Shown: positions 1 through 7,130 of the stretch, in pieces
Layout: each line of letters opens with the position of its first letter
Numbering within the stretch: position 1 is the first letter of the stretch
Translations under genes and position numbers: made by a program
Assembly (NCBI GenBank): GCA_900546665.1
Contig: URDY01000001.1
Span: 62,001 to 126,000 of the forward strand
Origin: an uncultured Paraprevotella sp.
GTDB taxonomy: Bacteria > Bacteroidota > Bacteroidia > Bacteroidales > Bacteroidaceae
Direction of reading: 5' to 3'
Length of the DNA stretch: 64,000 nt
The notes under the pieces: model-generated
Seen by the model: only the letters and a program-made list of their open reading frames with translations
What the model was told of the DNA's origin: nothing
Databases searched by the model: none

Positions 1-719
1 CCTTCCGTAGCAAAGGCAGAAAGATAAAGGCTTTGGGCGATAATACCTTTTACAGAATTCCAACCCAAATAAATATCTTCCGATACACGCCAGGAAGTAG
101 CGACATCATGCACCCATGTTCCGGGAAAAGCCCATCTGCAGACATTCAGACGCACATCGGTACGTCCGGTATTTAAAATAGCTTCCTGAATGGCTCTGTA
201 ACGTTCTTCTTCAGGAAGATCGAGCTTATCCACATTATGATTCGGATCACCACCACAGAAATCTACCTTGATAAAGTCGAAATTCAGTTCTTTGAAGAAA
301 AGATCCATATCCTGCTGGTCATGTCCATAAAGGCCCACACCTATACCCCATGTATCTCCACCCCAGTAAGAGGCGCAGGTATTCTTTCCGGCATCTGAAT
401 AGATTCCGGCCTTGAGTCCTTTTGAATGGATATAATCTACCAGTGGCCGCAAGCCATTGGGAAATCTGGTAGGATGAATCAGAAGCTTGCCGTTTTCATC
501 ACGTCCGCCAAAGAATCCGTCATCAATATTGATATACTGGTAGCCGGCATCTTTCAATCCTTTCTCTACCATCGCATCCGTCTGCGACTTGATCACGTCC
601 TCATTGATCTTAAAGCCGTAAGTGTTCCATGAACTCCAGCCCATTGTCGGCGTGTCATAAGCCATCATCATGCCCGGACATAATGCCAACAGCATGCCAT
701 AAACTAATTTTCTCTTCAT
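1..719 (-). CDS. GH27 alpha-galactosidase, N-terminal part (cut by window edge)
   Basis: The reading frame runs leftward from the ATG at 719 with no stop to the window edge (239 residues visible). Residues 1-20 form a signal peptide. GH27/clan D motifs are clear: GWSSWNTYG (27-35), YINIDDGF (62-69), then FIKVDFCGG with the expected nucleophile D153, and WRVSED with the expected acid/base D215. The family removes terminal alpha-linked galactose (sometimes N-acetylgalactosamine) from glycans. The signal peptide implies periplasmic or outer-membrane action. No TAnnTTTG box was found upstream. The C-terminal beta-sandwich lies outside the window, so exact specificity cannot be judged. Confidence 0.9.
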   Translation of the reverse strand, partial: MKRKLVYGMLLALCPGMMMAYDTPTMGWSSWNTYGFKINEDVIKSQTDAMVEKGLKDAGYQYINIDDGFFGGRDENGKLLIHPTRFPNGLRPLVDYIHSKGLKAGIYSDAGKNTCASYWGGDTWGIGVGLYGHDQQDMDLFFKELNFDFIKVDFCGGDPNHNVDKLDLPEEERYRAIQEAILNTGRTDVRLNVCRWAFPGTWVHDVATSWRVSEDIYLGWNSVKGIIAQSLYLSAFATE

Positions 720-1351
720 CTTTAGGTTTAATTTTTGGTTAAATTAGAATTTATAATATAATAATGTAGGTTTCAAGCTTATCGTGATAGAATCCATCAT
801 ATTGTCCTTCTATTGCATGTTTTTCAGGATACACAGATCTCTATATGATTTAAGGTCAGAAGGCCTCATTTGGCCTAGCAAAATTAACAAAAATCATCGA
901 TTTATTCAATTTTTGAAATTAAAAATATCTCTGTATTTTAAAAACCATAACATAAAAGCCCTTTCACAACCTTATTTGGAAACATAATGACAATATAGCC
1001 ATATATTACTGATAAACAGCGGAATAACAGATTATCGTTTAATACGGATCTGTTTTGTCAGTCCATTTTGGGTCCCTATGTTTTTCATAAGGATGGTTTT
1101 TTCCCAGGGAAAAAAGTATTTCAGATCCCCCCTTACCGGAACCAATAACCGGCAGATAAGAGTCTCTCCCCATAAAGGAATTCACAAAAAACTGTTCACC
1201 TCTTCATCATGCATTATATATGCTTGATAATCAAAATATTACAGATGAATATTTATGGTTCACCTGCCATGTCAGGCCATAACCGTCTTCACTTTGCATT
1301 TTGTAAATAAAAACTACAAAAACTGAGGTTTATTCTCGGCTTTCCTTGGAA

Positions 1352-1392
1352 AAAGTAAGGCTTACTTTAAAAAAAGTAAGCTTTACTTTTTT
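1352..1392. repeat. Two adjacent AGTAAG palindromes
   Basis: Positions 1352-1368 are AAAGTAAG-G-CTTACTTT, a perfect 8-bp inverted repeat. Positions 1370-1392 form a perfect 10-bp inverted repeat around GCT (AAAAAAGTAA / TTACTTTTTT). A further CAAAGTAAG occurs at about 1452. Read on the minus strand, the second hairpin ends in a T run, so it could act as a terminator about 270 bases after the Crp/Fnr gene. Confidence 0.65.
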
Positions 1393-1463
1393 GAAAATGT
1401 AAGAATATTTCCCTCTCGTTCTTTTTCGTATCCAAACATCAGAAAAGACTCCAAAGTAAGAAA

Positions 1464-1545
1464 TGAAGGAGTCGTGAAGGAGTGGTGAAGGAGGCCATTC
1501 ACCCTAAAAGCAGCATAAATAAAGGAAGGTGAAGGAGTGAAGGAT
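1464..1545 (+). repeat. TGAAGGAG short tandem repeat cluster
   Basis: TGAAGGAG occurs at 1464, 1475 and 1486 with an exact 11-base period (unit TGAAGGAGTSG). It recurs at 1530, immediately followed by TGAAGGAT at 1538 (8-base period). GGTGAA (1484-1489) and TTCACC (1498-1503) also form a short inverted repeat inside the cluster. No function is evident. Confidence 0.6.
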
Positions 1546-1664
1546 ATTTCAGAAAAATATCAGGATATGCGTCTTTCTGACATTTACATTCATACAATCA
1601 CATTAAAGACCAAAAGCAGCACTTTTATTCTGTCATGATTATTCCAACCGACCCTATTGTTTCC

Positions 1665-2279
1665 CTATTTATCCGTCGGAGAAGATTTTCTGGATACCGT
1701 ATTGGATACAGCCGTTCGCACACGGCTCAGCGACTCTGGTGTCATCAGCAGATAGGAAGCCATATCATTCACTGAAGCCCGATTAGCCACCGTAGGAAAT
1801 TCTCGCAGGAAACGTTCATAGCGTTCACGTGCTGATTCGAACCGCCAGGAGTCTGCCTTGACCTGATGCAGGATCAGATTATTCTCCAGAAAATGACGCA
1901 ACCATTCCGCTATTCCTTTATATTGCAAGGACAAGTCGACCAGACCGGCATAAGGTATCAGGTAAAGTTCACTCGGTTCCAGGGCCTGCATCATCAGATG
2001 TGAAGGTTTGTTCTTGAATATACTCTCAATGCAATAGGCAATGTTGCCCTCACAGGTAAAGTGCTCGGTGATCTCACGTCCTCCTTTATAATAGTATTGG
2101 CGCAACAGACCTTTGCCCACATACACCATATAGTGGCAAATCTGCCCGTCACGTACGATCATTTCATTTTTCCGGACCTTACGCTCTATGATTATCGCCG
2201 ACAAGGCTTTTTTCTCCTCATCTGTCAAGGTTGCCAGCGACGGAATATGATCTGCTATCATTTTAGGTGTCTGTTCCAT
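1665..2279 (-). CDS. Crp/Fnr-family transcriptional regulator
   Basis: This 204-residue protein has an N-terminal cyclic-nucleotide-binding-like beta-roll (about 15-120), a long connecting helix (about 125-150) and a C-terminal winged-helix motif around ASVNDMASYLLMTPESLSRVR. It has no cysteine cluster for an Fe-S sensor, so the ligand is unknown. It is divergent from xylB-xylA with 212 bases between start codons, and that gap holds two perfect palindromes, one only 5 bases from this ATG. Control of the xylose genes and of itself is therefore likely but inferred. In B. thetaiotaomicron the xylose regulator is a NUDIX-type protein instead, so this would be a different arrangement. The ATG at 2279 is the only sensible start. 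Confidence 0.85.
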   Translation of the reverse strand: MEQTPKMIADHIPSLATLTDEEKKALSAIIIERKVRKNEMIVRDGQICHYMVYVGKGLLRQYYYKGGREITEHFTCEGNIAYCIESIFKNKPSHLMMQALEPSELYLIPYAGLVDLSLQYKGIAEWLRHFLENNLILHQVKADSWRFESARERYERFLREFPTVANRASVNDMASYLLMTPESLSRVRTAVSNTVSRKSSPTDK

Positions 2280-2284
2280 GTCTT

Positions 2285-2300
2285 ACATTAAATTTAATGT
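2285..2300. promoter_or_regulatory. 16-bp perfect palindrome before the Crp/Fnr gene
   Basis: ACATTAAATTTAATGT is perfectly self-complementary and ends 5 bases from the regulator start codon, so it would lie in its 5' leader. It is a candidate autoregulatory operator. Confidence 0.5.
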
Positions 2301-2350
2301 ATAACGAAGATACACATTTTTCAACACATATCGGCACTTGAAATCCGATA

Positions 2351-2370
2351 TTTCTGATTTAAATCAGAAA
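2351..2370. promoter_or_regulatory. 20-bp perfect palindrome, Fnr-like operator candidate
   Basis: The 20 bases are perfectly self-complementary. The core CTGAT-TTAA-ATCAG resembles the Fnr consensus TTGAT-N4-ATCAA, fitting the Crp/Fnr-type protein encoded next door. It lies about 70 bases upstream of the xylB -7 box and about 70 bases upstream of the regulator ATG, a position suited to control of both. Confidence 0.6.
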
Positions 2371-2438
2371 AACAGCATTCCGGCCCTACAAGCCTTATTT
2401 TATCTGCAAATTAAAGAACCATTTTTTCAAACAACACT

Positions 2439-2446
2439 TATATTTG
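2439..2446 (+). promoter_or_regulatory. xylB-xylA promoter -7 box
   Basis: TATATTTG matches the Bacteroides -7 consensus TAnnTTTG exactly. No clear -33 TTTG is present, as expected for an activated promoter. Transcription would start near 2452, which rules out the in-frame TTG at 2444 as the xylB start and supports the ATG at 2492. Confidence 0.6.
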
Positions 2447-2491
2447 CATCAGACAATAATACTATTAATCAAAAACACTCATACTACAATT

Positions 2492-4009
2492 ATGTACTTG
2501 ATAGGATATGACATAGGCAGTTCTTCCGTTAAAGCCTGCATCGTAGATGCAGAGAGTGGAAAAACGCTAAGCAATGCTTTCTTCCCCAAGAAAGAAGCAC
2601 CCATTCTGAGCCTTAAGGCCGGTTGGGCAGAACAGGACCCGGAAGCCTGGTGGGGTTATCTCAAAGAAGCCACTGCACAGGCCATGAAGGATGCCGCTGA
2701 AAAGGCTGGATGCCCTGTCAGCACGCTGAAAGAAGGCCTTTCCGCCATCGGCATCAGTTACCAGATGCACGGTCTGGTCTGCACCGACCGTGAAGGCAAG
2801 GCACTCCGCCCCGCCATCATCTGGTGCGACTCACGCGCCGTACCTTACGGACAGAAAGCCATGCAGGATCTGGGCAGCGAATTCTGCCTCAGCCATCTGC
2901 TTAATTCACCCGGTAACTTCACGGCCGCCAAACTGGCGTGGGTGAAGGAGAACGAACCGGAGCTGTTCGCACGCATAGACAAGATTCTCCTCCCCGGCGA
3001 CTACATTGCCATGCGGCTTACAGGGCAGGCCGCCACTACCGTAGGCGGACTCTCCGAAGGCATATTCTGGGACTTCAAGCAGAACTGCGTGAGCAAGGAA
3101 CTGATGAATTATTTTGGATTCGACGAGAATCTGATACCCGAAATAAAACCGACTTTCAGCGAACAGGGACGCGTCACGGCTGCCGTAGCCGACGAACTGG
3201 GCATCAAAGCGGGCATACCTGTAACTTACCGCGCGGGCGACCAACCGAACAACGCCCTCTCGCTCAATGTATTCAATCCGGGCGAGATTGCCTCTACGGC
3301 AGGCACGTCGGGAGTGGTGTACGGTGTGAACGGCACAGTAAGCTACGATCCGCAATCAAGAGTCAACACCTTTGCCCATGTCAACCATCTGATGAATGGC
3401 GAACCAAGACTGGGCGTATTGCTCTGCATCAACGGCACGGGTATTCTCAACTCGTGGATGCACCGCCATATCACCGGCGAAGGATGCAGCTACGAAGACA
3501 TGAACCGCATGGCTGAACAGGTGCCTGTAGGATCTGAAGGACTCAGCATCATCCCCTTCGGTAACGGAGCGGAACGGGTACTCGAAAATCGCGAGACGGG
3601 ATGCGTCATCGAGGGGCTCAACTTCAATATCCACCGCCGCGAACATCTCCTCAGGGCGGCACAGGAAGGCATTGTGTTTGCCTTCAAGTACGGCATGGAG
3701 GTCATGGCGGGAATGGGCATGAACATCGACCGCATACATGCCGGACGGGCCAACATGTTCCTCAGCCCGCTGTTCCGCAACACGCTGGCCGGCATCACGG
3801 GGGCAACCATCGACCTTTACGAAACGGACGGATCGGTTGGTGCAGCCAAGGGAGCCGGAATCGGAGCCGGAATATACAAAAATACCCAAGAGGCCTTTGC
3901 CTCGCTGGAGAAACTGCAGACCATCGAACCGGACGAAGCACTCCGCCCGCAATATGAAGAGGCGTATGCCAACTGGCTGAAGGCACTGCAAAAACAGACT
4001 AACCGCTGA
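2492..4009 (+). CDS. xylB: Xylulokinase
   Basis: A FGGY-family sugar kinase of 505 residues. The protein starts MYLIGYDIGSSSVKA, the phosphate-1 motif of the ASKHA fold. SYQMHGLVCTD and the IIWCDSRA segment are typical of xylulokinases, and the C-terminal half carries the nucleotide-binding GAAKGAGIGAG stretch. It phosphorylates D-xylulose to xylulose-5-phosphate in the cytoplasm, feeding the pentose phosphate pathway. The next gene, 69 bases on, is xylose isomerase, which makes its substrate. The frame is open further upstream from a TTG at 2444, but that overlaps the -7 box, so the ATG at 2492 is chosen. Confidence 0.95.
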   Translation: MYLIGYDIGSSSVKACIVDAESGKTLSNAFFPKKEAPILSLKAGWAEQDPEAWWGYLKEATAQAMKDAAEKAGCPVSTLKEGLSAIGISYQMHGLVCTDREGKALRPAIIWCDSRAVPYGQKAMQDLGSEFCLSHLLNSPGNFTAAKLAWVKENEPELFARIDKILLPGDYIAMRLTGQAATTVGGLSEGIFWDFKQNCVSKELMNYFGFDENLIPEIKPTFSEQGRVTAAVADELGIKAGIPVTYRAGDQPNNALSLNVFNPGEIASTAGTSGVVYGVNGTVSYDPQSRVNTFAHVNHLMNGEPRLGVLLCINGTGILNSWMHRHITGEGCSYEDMNRMAEQVPVGSEGLSIIPFGNGAERVLENRETGCVIEGLNFNIHRREHLLRAAQEGIVFAFKYGMEVMAGMGMNIDRIHAGRANMFLSPLFRNTLAGITGATIDLYETDGSVGAAKGAGIGAGIYKNTQEAFASLEKLQTIEPDEALRPQYEEAYANWLKALQKQTNR

Positions 4010-4078
4010 CACAGGCGCGAAAACAGATCGTGATCTATCTATAAACAGAACAAACTAACTTAAAAAACAAAAAGTACT

Positions 4079-5395
4079 ATGGCACAAAAAGAGTATTTTC
4101 CTGGTATAGGAAAAATCAAATTTGAAGGAAAAGAGAGCAAAAACCCGATGGCTTACCGTTACTATGATGCCGAAAAGGTGATCATGGGCAAGAAGATGAA
4201 AGACTGGCTGAAATTTGCCATGGCATGGTGGCACACACTCTGCGCAGAAGGCAGCGACCAGTTTGGCGGCGGCACAAAGACTTTCCCTTGGAACGAAGGT
4301 CCTGACGCACTGACCATTGCGAAACAGAAGGCTGACGCCGGTTTCGAAATCATGGAGAAGCTGGGTATCGAATATTTCTGCTTCCACGATGTGGACCTGG
4401 TATCAGAAGGCAACTCTATCGAGGAATATGAAGCCAACATGAAGGAAATCGTGGCTTACCTGAAAGAGAAAATGGCAGCTACAGGCATCAAGAACCTTTG
4501 GGGTACAGCCAACGTGTTCGGTCACAAGCGTTACATGAACGGTGCTGCCACCAATCCTGATTTTGACGTAGTGGCACGGGCTGCCGTACAGATCAAGAAC
4601 GCCATCGACGCCACTATCGCTTTGGGCGGTACCAACTATGTATTCTGGGGCGGACGCGAAGGTTACATGAGCCTGCTCAACACAGATATGAAACGCGAAA
4701 AGGAACATCTGGCACAGATGCTGAAAGCAGCTCGCGACTATGCCCGGGCCAATGGTTTCACAGGCACATTCCTGATCGAACCGAAACCAATGGAACCGTC
4801 AAAGCACCAGTATGACGTGGATACGGAAACGGTGATCGGATTCCTGAAAGCTCACGGACTGGACAAGGACTTCAAGGTGAACATCGAGGTGAACCACGCC
4901 ACTCTGGCCGGACATACATTCGAACACGAACTGGCTTGTGCCGTTGATGCCGGCATGTTGGGTTCTATCGACGCCAACCGCGGTGACTACCAGAACGGCT
5001 GGGATACAGACCAGTTCCCTATCGACAATTTTGAACTGATACAGGCCATGATGCAGATCATCCGCAACGGCGGACTCGGCAACGGCGGTACTAACTTCGA
5101 CGCCAAGACTCGCCGTAACTCTACTGATCTGGAGGATATCTTCCTGGCTCATATCGCCGGTATGGATGCTATGGCCCGTGCCTTGGAGAACGCCGCCGAG
5201 CTTCTGGAAAAATCTCCGATCAAGCAAATGGTAGCCGACCGCTACGCCAGCTTCGATGCCGGTAAGGGCAAAGAATTCGAAGAGGGCAAACTGTCACTGG
5301 AGGATATCGTGGCTTATGCTAAGCAGAACGGTGAGCCTAAACAGACCAGCGGCAAGCAGGAGCTCTATGAGGCTATCGTGAACATGTATTGCTAA
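4079..5395 (+). CDS. xylA: Xylose isomerase
   Basis: A class II xylose isomerase of 438 residues. It converts D-xylose to D-xylulose using two divalent metals. Visible signatures are [17 protein letters not shown] near the N terminus, the catalytic CFHDVD (H103, D106), [13 protein letters not shown] with a metal-ligand Glu and the catalytic Lys, [17 protein letters not shown], and [17 protein letters not shown]. It is co-transcribed with xylB and followed by a strong terminator at 5432. No xylose transporter gene is adjacent. Confidence 0.97.
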   Translation: MAQKEYFPGIGKIKFEGKESKNPMAYRYYDAEKVIMGKKMKDWLKFAMAWWHTLCAEGSDQFGGGTKTFPWNEGPDALTIAKQKADAGFEIMEKLGIEYFCFHDVDLVSEGNSIEEYEANMKEIVAYLKEKMAATGIKNLWGTANVFGHKRYMNGAATNPDFDVVARAAVQIKNAIDATIALGGTNYVFWGGREGYMSLLNTDMKREKEHLAQMLKAARDYARANGFTGTFLIEPKPMEPSKHQYDVDTETVIGFLKAHGLDKDFKVNIEVNHATLAGHTFEHELACAVDAGMLGSIDANRGDYQNGWDTDQFPIDNFELIQAMMQIIRNGGLGNGGTNFDAKTRRNSTDLEDIFLAHIAGMDAMARALENAAELLEKSPIKQMVADRYASFDAGKGKEFEEGKLSLEDIVAYAKQNGEPKQTSGKQELYEAIVNMYC

Positions 5396-5431
5396 TCACA
5401 CACACCTATTTTCTATTTTTCTCAAAATGGT

Positions 5432-5466
5432 CCCTTTGCCTGTGACGGGCGGAGGGGCTTTTTTTT
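5432..5466 (+). terminator. Rho-independent terminator of xylB-xylA
   Basis: CCCTTTGCC (5432-5440) pairs over 9 bases (two G-U) with GGCGGAGGG (5448-5456) around a 7-base loop, followed by GC and a run of eight T. Confidence 0.85.
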
Positions 5467-5582
5467 GAGGTAAAAGGTAAAAGAAAAGCTGGCGCTTTTC
5501 AGGGAAAATAAATAAGGCTGGGGAGCCTTATTCAGGTAAAAGGTAAGGGGGAAAAGAAAAGCCGGAGATTTTCAGGTAAAGG
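5467..5582 (+). repeat. Hairpin/CAGGTAAAAG repeat array, copy 1
   Basis: Three small hairpins are each followed by a CAGG(T)AAA-type spacer. They are AAAAGC-TGGC-GCTTTT (5484-5499) then CAGGGAAAA; AATAAGGCT-GGGG-AGCCTTATT (5511-5532) then CAGGTAAAAGG; and a weaker GAAAAG...TTTTC (5556-5573) then CAGGTAAAGG. GAGGTAAAAGGTAAAAG precedes the first. The same design recurs at 24922-25000. The rest of the 5396-5758 gap holds the terminator, dyad sites and sigma-54 promoter listed separately. Confidence 0.65.
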
Positions 5583-5631
5583 AAAAAGGGTAAAAGGAGG
5601 GGGATTGGGGATAAAAAAACCGGAAGAGAGA

Positions 5632-5679
5632 GTCCGAAAACGGACAGTTGTCCATTTTCGGACAGTACGAAAAATCGTA
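5632..5679. promoter_or_regulatory. Tandem dyad sites, candidate NtrC-type activator sites
   Basis: Three dyads share a 5-4-5 layout: GTCCG-AAAA-CGGAC (5632-5645, perfect), GTCCA-TTTT-CGGAC (5650-5663, one mismatch) and TACGA-AAAA-TCGTA (5666-5679, perfect, different sequence). Their centres are 18 and 16 bases apart and lie about 63-96 bases upstream of the predicted start of the sigma-54 promoter, the classical place for an enhancer-binding protein. Confidence 0.65.
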
Positions 5680-5708
5680 AAACATTCATAATCAAGTATT
5701 TTATTTTT

Positions 5709-5724
5709 TGGCACGGATATTGCA
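5709..5724 (+). promoter_or_regulatory. Sigma-54 (-24/-12) promoter of the ABC export operon
   Basis: TGGCACG-GATA-TTGCA matches the sigma-54 consensus TGGCACG-N4-TTGCW. The invariant GG (5710-5711) and GC (5722-5723) have the required 10-base spacing. Transcription would start near 5735, 24 bases before the first gene. The operon encodes its own sigma-54 activator and kinase, and rpoN is in the same window. Confidence 0.85.
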
Positions 5725-5758
5725 CCTTATCTTTTGTATAACTGATTATGATACATAA

Positions 5759-7006
5759 ATGGACAGAAATATTCCTAAAGAAGAAATCCGCCGGAGACGG
5801 ATCCTTAACATAGCCAAATGGGGGCTGGCCGCTGCCGTCATCACGGGAGGGGTGATCTGGGCACTGAACAGCCTGCAAAGCGGGGTGAAACGGTCGTCAC
5901 TGGACTTTTGCCGCGTGGACAGCGGTACCATCGAGGCCAGCATAAGCGCATACGGCAAAGTGGTGCCGGCCTTTGAGGAGGTGATCAACTCGCCCATCAA
6001 CACACGCATAGTGGAGGTGTACCGCCGCAGCGGCGACAGCGTGGACGTGGGCACGCCCCTGCTGAAACTGGATCTGCAGAGCATCGAAAACGATTACCGT
6101 AACCTGCTGAACGAGGAAAAAATGAAACAGTACCAGATGGAGCAGATGATAGTCAACACCAGGACAGCGCTCAGCGACATGGCCTTGCAGATCAGGATAT
6201 CGGAAATGAAGCTCGGACGGCTGCTGGCGGATTACCACAACGAACGGCATCTCGACAGTCTGGGGGCCGGCACGGCCGATCAGGTGCGGCAGGCTGAAAT
6301 GGCCTATACCACCGCCCGGCTGGAACTGGAACAGCTCAAACAGCGGTATGCCACCGAACAGCAGGTCAAGGCGGCCGACATGAAGGTGAAACAGCTGGAA
6401 CTGGAAATCTTCCGCAAGGGCATGGAGGAAACACGGCGCACACTGGAGGACGCGCGCCTGAAGTCGCCGCACAAGGCCGTGCTGACGTATATCAACACGC
6501 AGGTGGGAGCGCGCGTGGCGCAGGGGGAACAGATCGCCGTCGTGGCGGACCTGGACCATTTCAAGATAGAATGTGAAATAGCCGACCAGTATGCCGGACG
6601 CGTCAGGACGGGGGGAAAGGCGCTGGTGAAGGTGAACAGGCAGGTGCTCGACGGCACCATCATACAGGTGGAGCCCTTGAGCAAGGACGGCGTAAACCGC
6701 TTCATCGTGCAGACGGACGAGGAGCACAACAGTCTGCTGCGATCGGGGCAGAAGGCTGACATCTATGTGGTGCAGACCGTCAGGGAGAATGCCGTGCGCA
6801 TACGCAACGCATCGTTCTATACGGGGCCGGGGGAATATGAGCTCTTCGTCGAAGAGGAGGAAAACCGCCTGGTGAAACGGAAAGTCCGTCTCGGCGAATG
6901 CGACTTCGACCATGTGGAAGTAGTCGAAGGGCTGCGCCCGGGTGAGCAGGCCGTCATCAGCGACATGAGCGCCTACGGGAAAAATCCCATGCTGAAAATC
7001 AAATGA
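5759..7006 (+). CDS. Periplasmic adaptor (HlyD/MacA-like membrane fusion protein)
   Basis: This 415-residue protein has one N-terminal membrane anchor (about 19-40) and a lipoyl/barrel-sandwich half near 65-105 (SGTIEASISAYGKVVP, then VDVGTPLLKLD). A long coiled-coil hairpin follows (about 110-225, rich in EMKL/QLEL repeats), then the second lipoyl half (LKSPHKAVLTYINTQVGARVAQGEQI) and beta-barrel domains. Adaptors of this type bridge an inner-membrane transporter and a TolC-like channel. It is the first gene after the sigma-54 promoter and is followed by two permeases, an ATPase, two more permeases and a TolC-like gene. The substrate cannot be read from sequence. Confidence 0.9.
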   Translation: MDRNIPKEEIRRRRILNIAKWGLAAAVITGGVIWALNSLQSGVKRSSLDFCRVDSGTIEASISAYGKVVPAFEEVINSPINTRIVEVYRRSGDSVDVGTPLLKLDLQSIENDYRNLLNEEKMKQYQMEQMIVNTRTALSDMALQIRISEMKLGRLLADYHNERHLDSLGAGTADQVRQAEMAYTTARLELEQLKQRYATEQQVKAADMKVKQLELEIFRKGMEETRRTLEDARLKSPHKAVLTYINTQVGARVAQGEQIAVVADLDHFKIECEIADQYAGRVRTGGKALVKVNRQVLDGTIIQVEPLSKDGVNRFIVQTDEEHNSLLRSGQKADIYVVQTVRENAVRIRNASFYTGPGEYELFVEEEENRLVKRKVRLGECDFDHVEVVEGLRPGEQAVISDMSAYGKNPMLKIK

Positions 7007-7071
7007 ACCGGAAAGGGGAAACAAACCGGGAGGGGAAACGCCGGCAGCACGGACAACGGGGCGTACCGCCC
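7006..7071 (+). other. Short direct repeat and hairpin between adaptor and permease genes
   Basis: AACCGGAAAGGGGAAAC (7006-7022) and AACCGGGAGGGGAAAC (7024-7039) are near-identical repeats. GGGCG-TAC-CGCCC (7059-7071) is a small GC-rich hairpin. They lie in the 124-base gap inside the operon and might tune expression or mRNA stability between the adaptor and the permeases. Confidence 0.4.
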
Positions 7072-7130
7072 TCGGGTAACCGGCGGCAGAAGACAGCAAG
7101 AACAACAGAATACGAAACAGAAAAACAAAT

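Larger units (their letters stand above)
720..1664. other. Gene-free stretch with repeats
   Basis: About 945 bases lie between the GH27 gene and the Crp/Fnr gene, both read leftward. Only short, unconvincing frames are present (for example 784-987, with AT-rich, low-complexity content). It contains two adjacent AGTAAG palindromes (1352-1392) and a cluster of TGAAGGAG repeats (1464-1545), listed separately. I see no RNA gene and no recognisable promoter. Confidence 0.6.

Noticed and set aside
784..987. 67-residue frame upstream of the GH27 gene
   Set aside because: AT-rich, Phe/Lys/Ile-biased, no family resemblance and no promoter; probably chance.
3356..4012. Minus-strand frame over xylB
   Set aside because: xylB is complete and conserved on the plus strand; the antisense frame is a composition effect.
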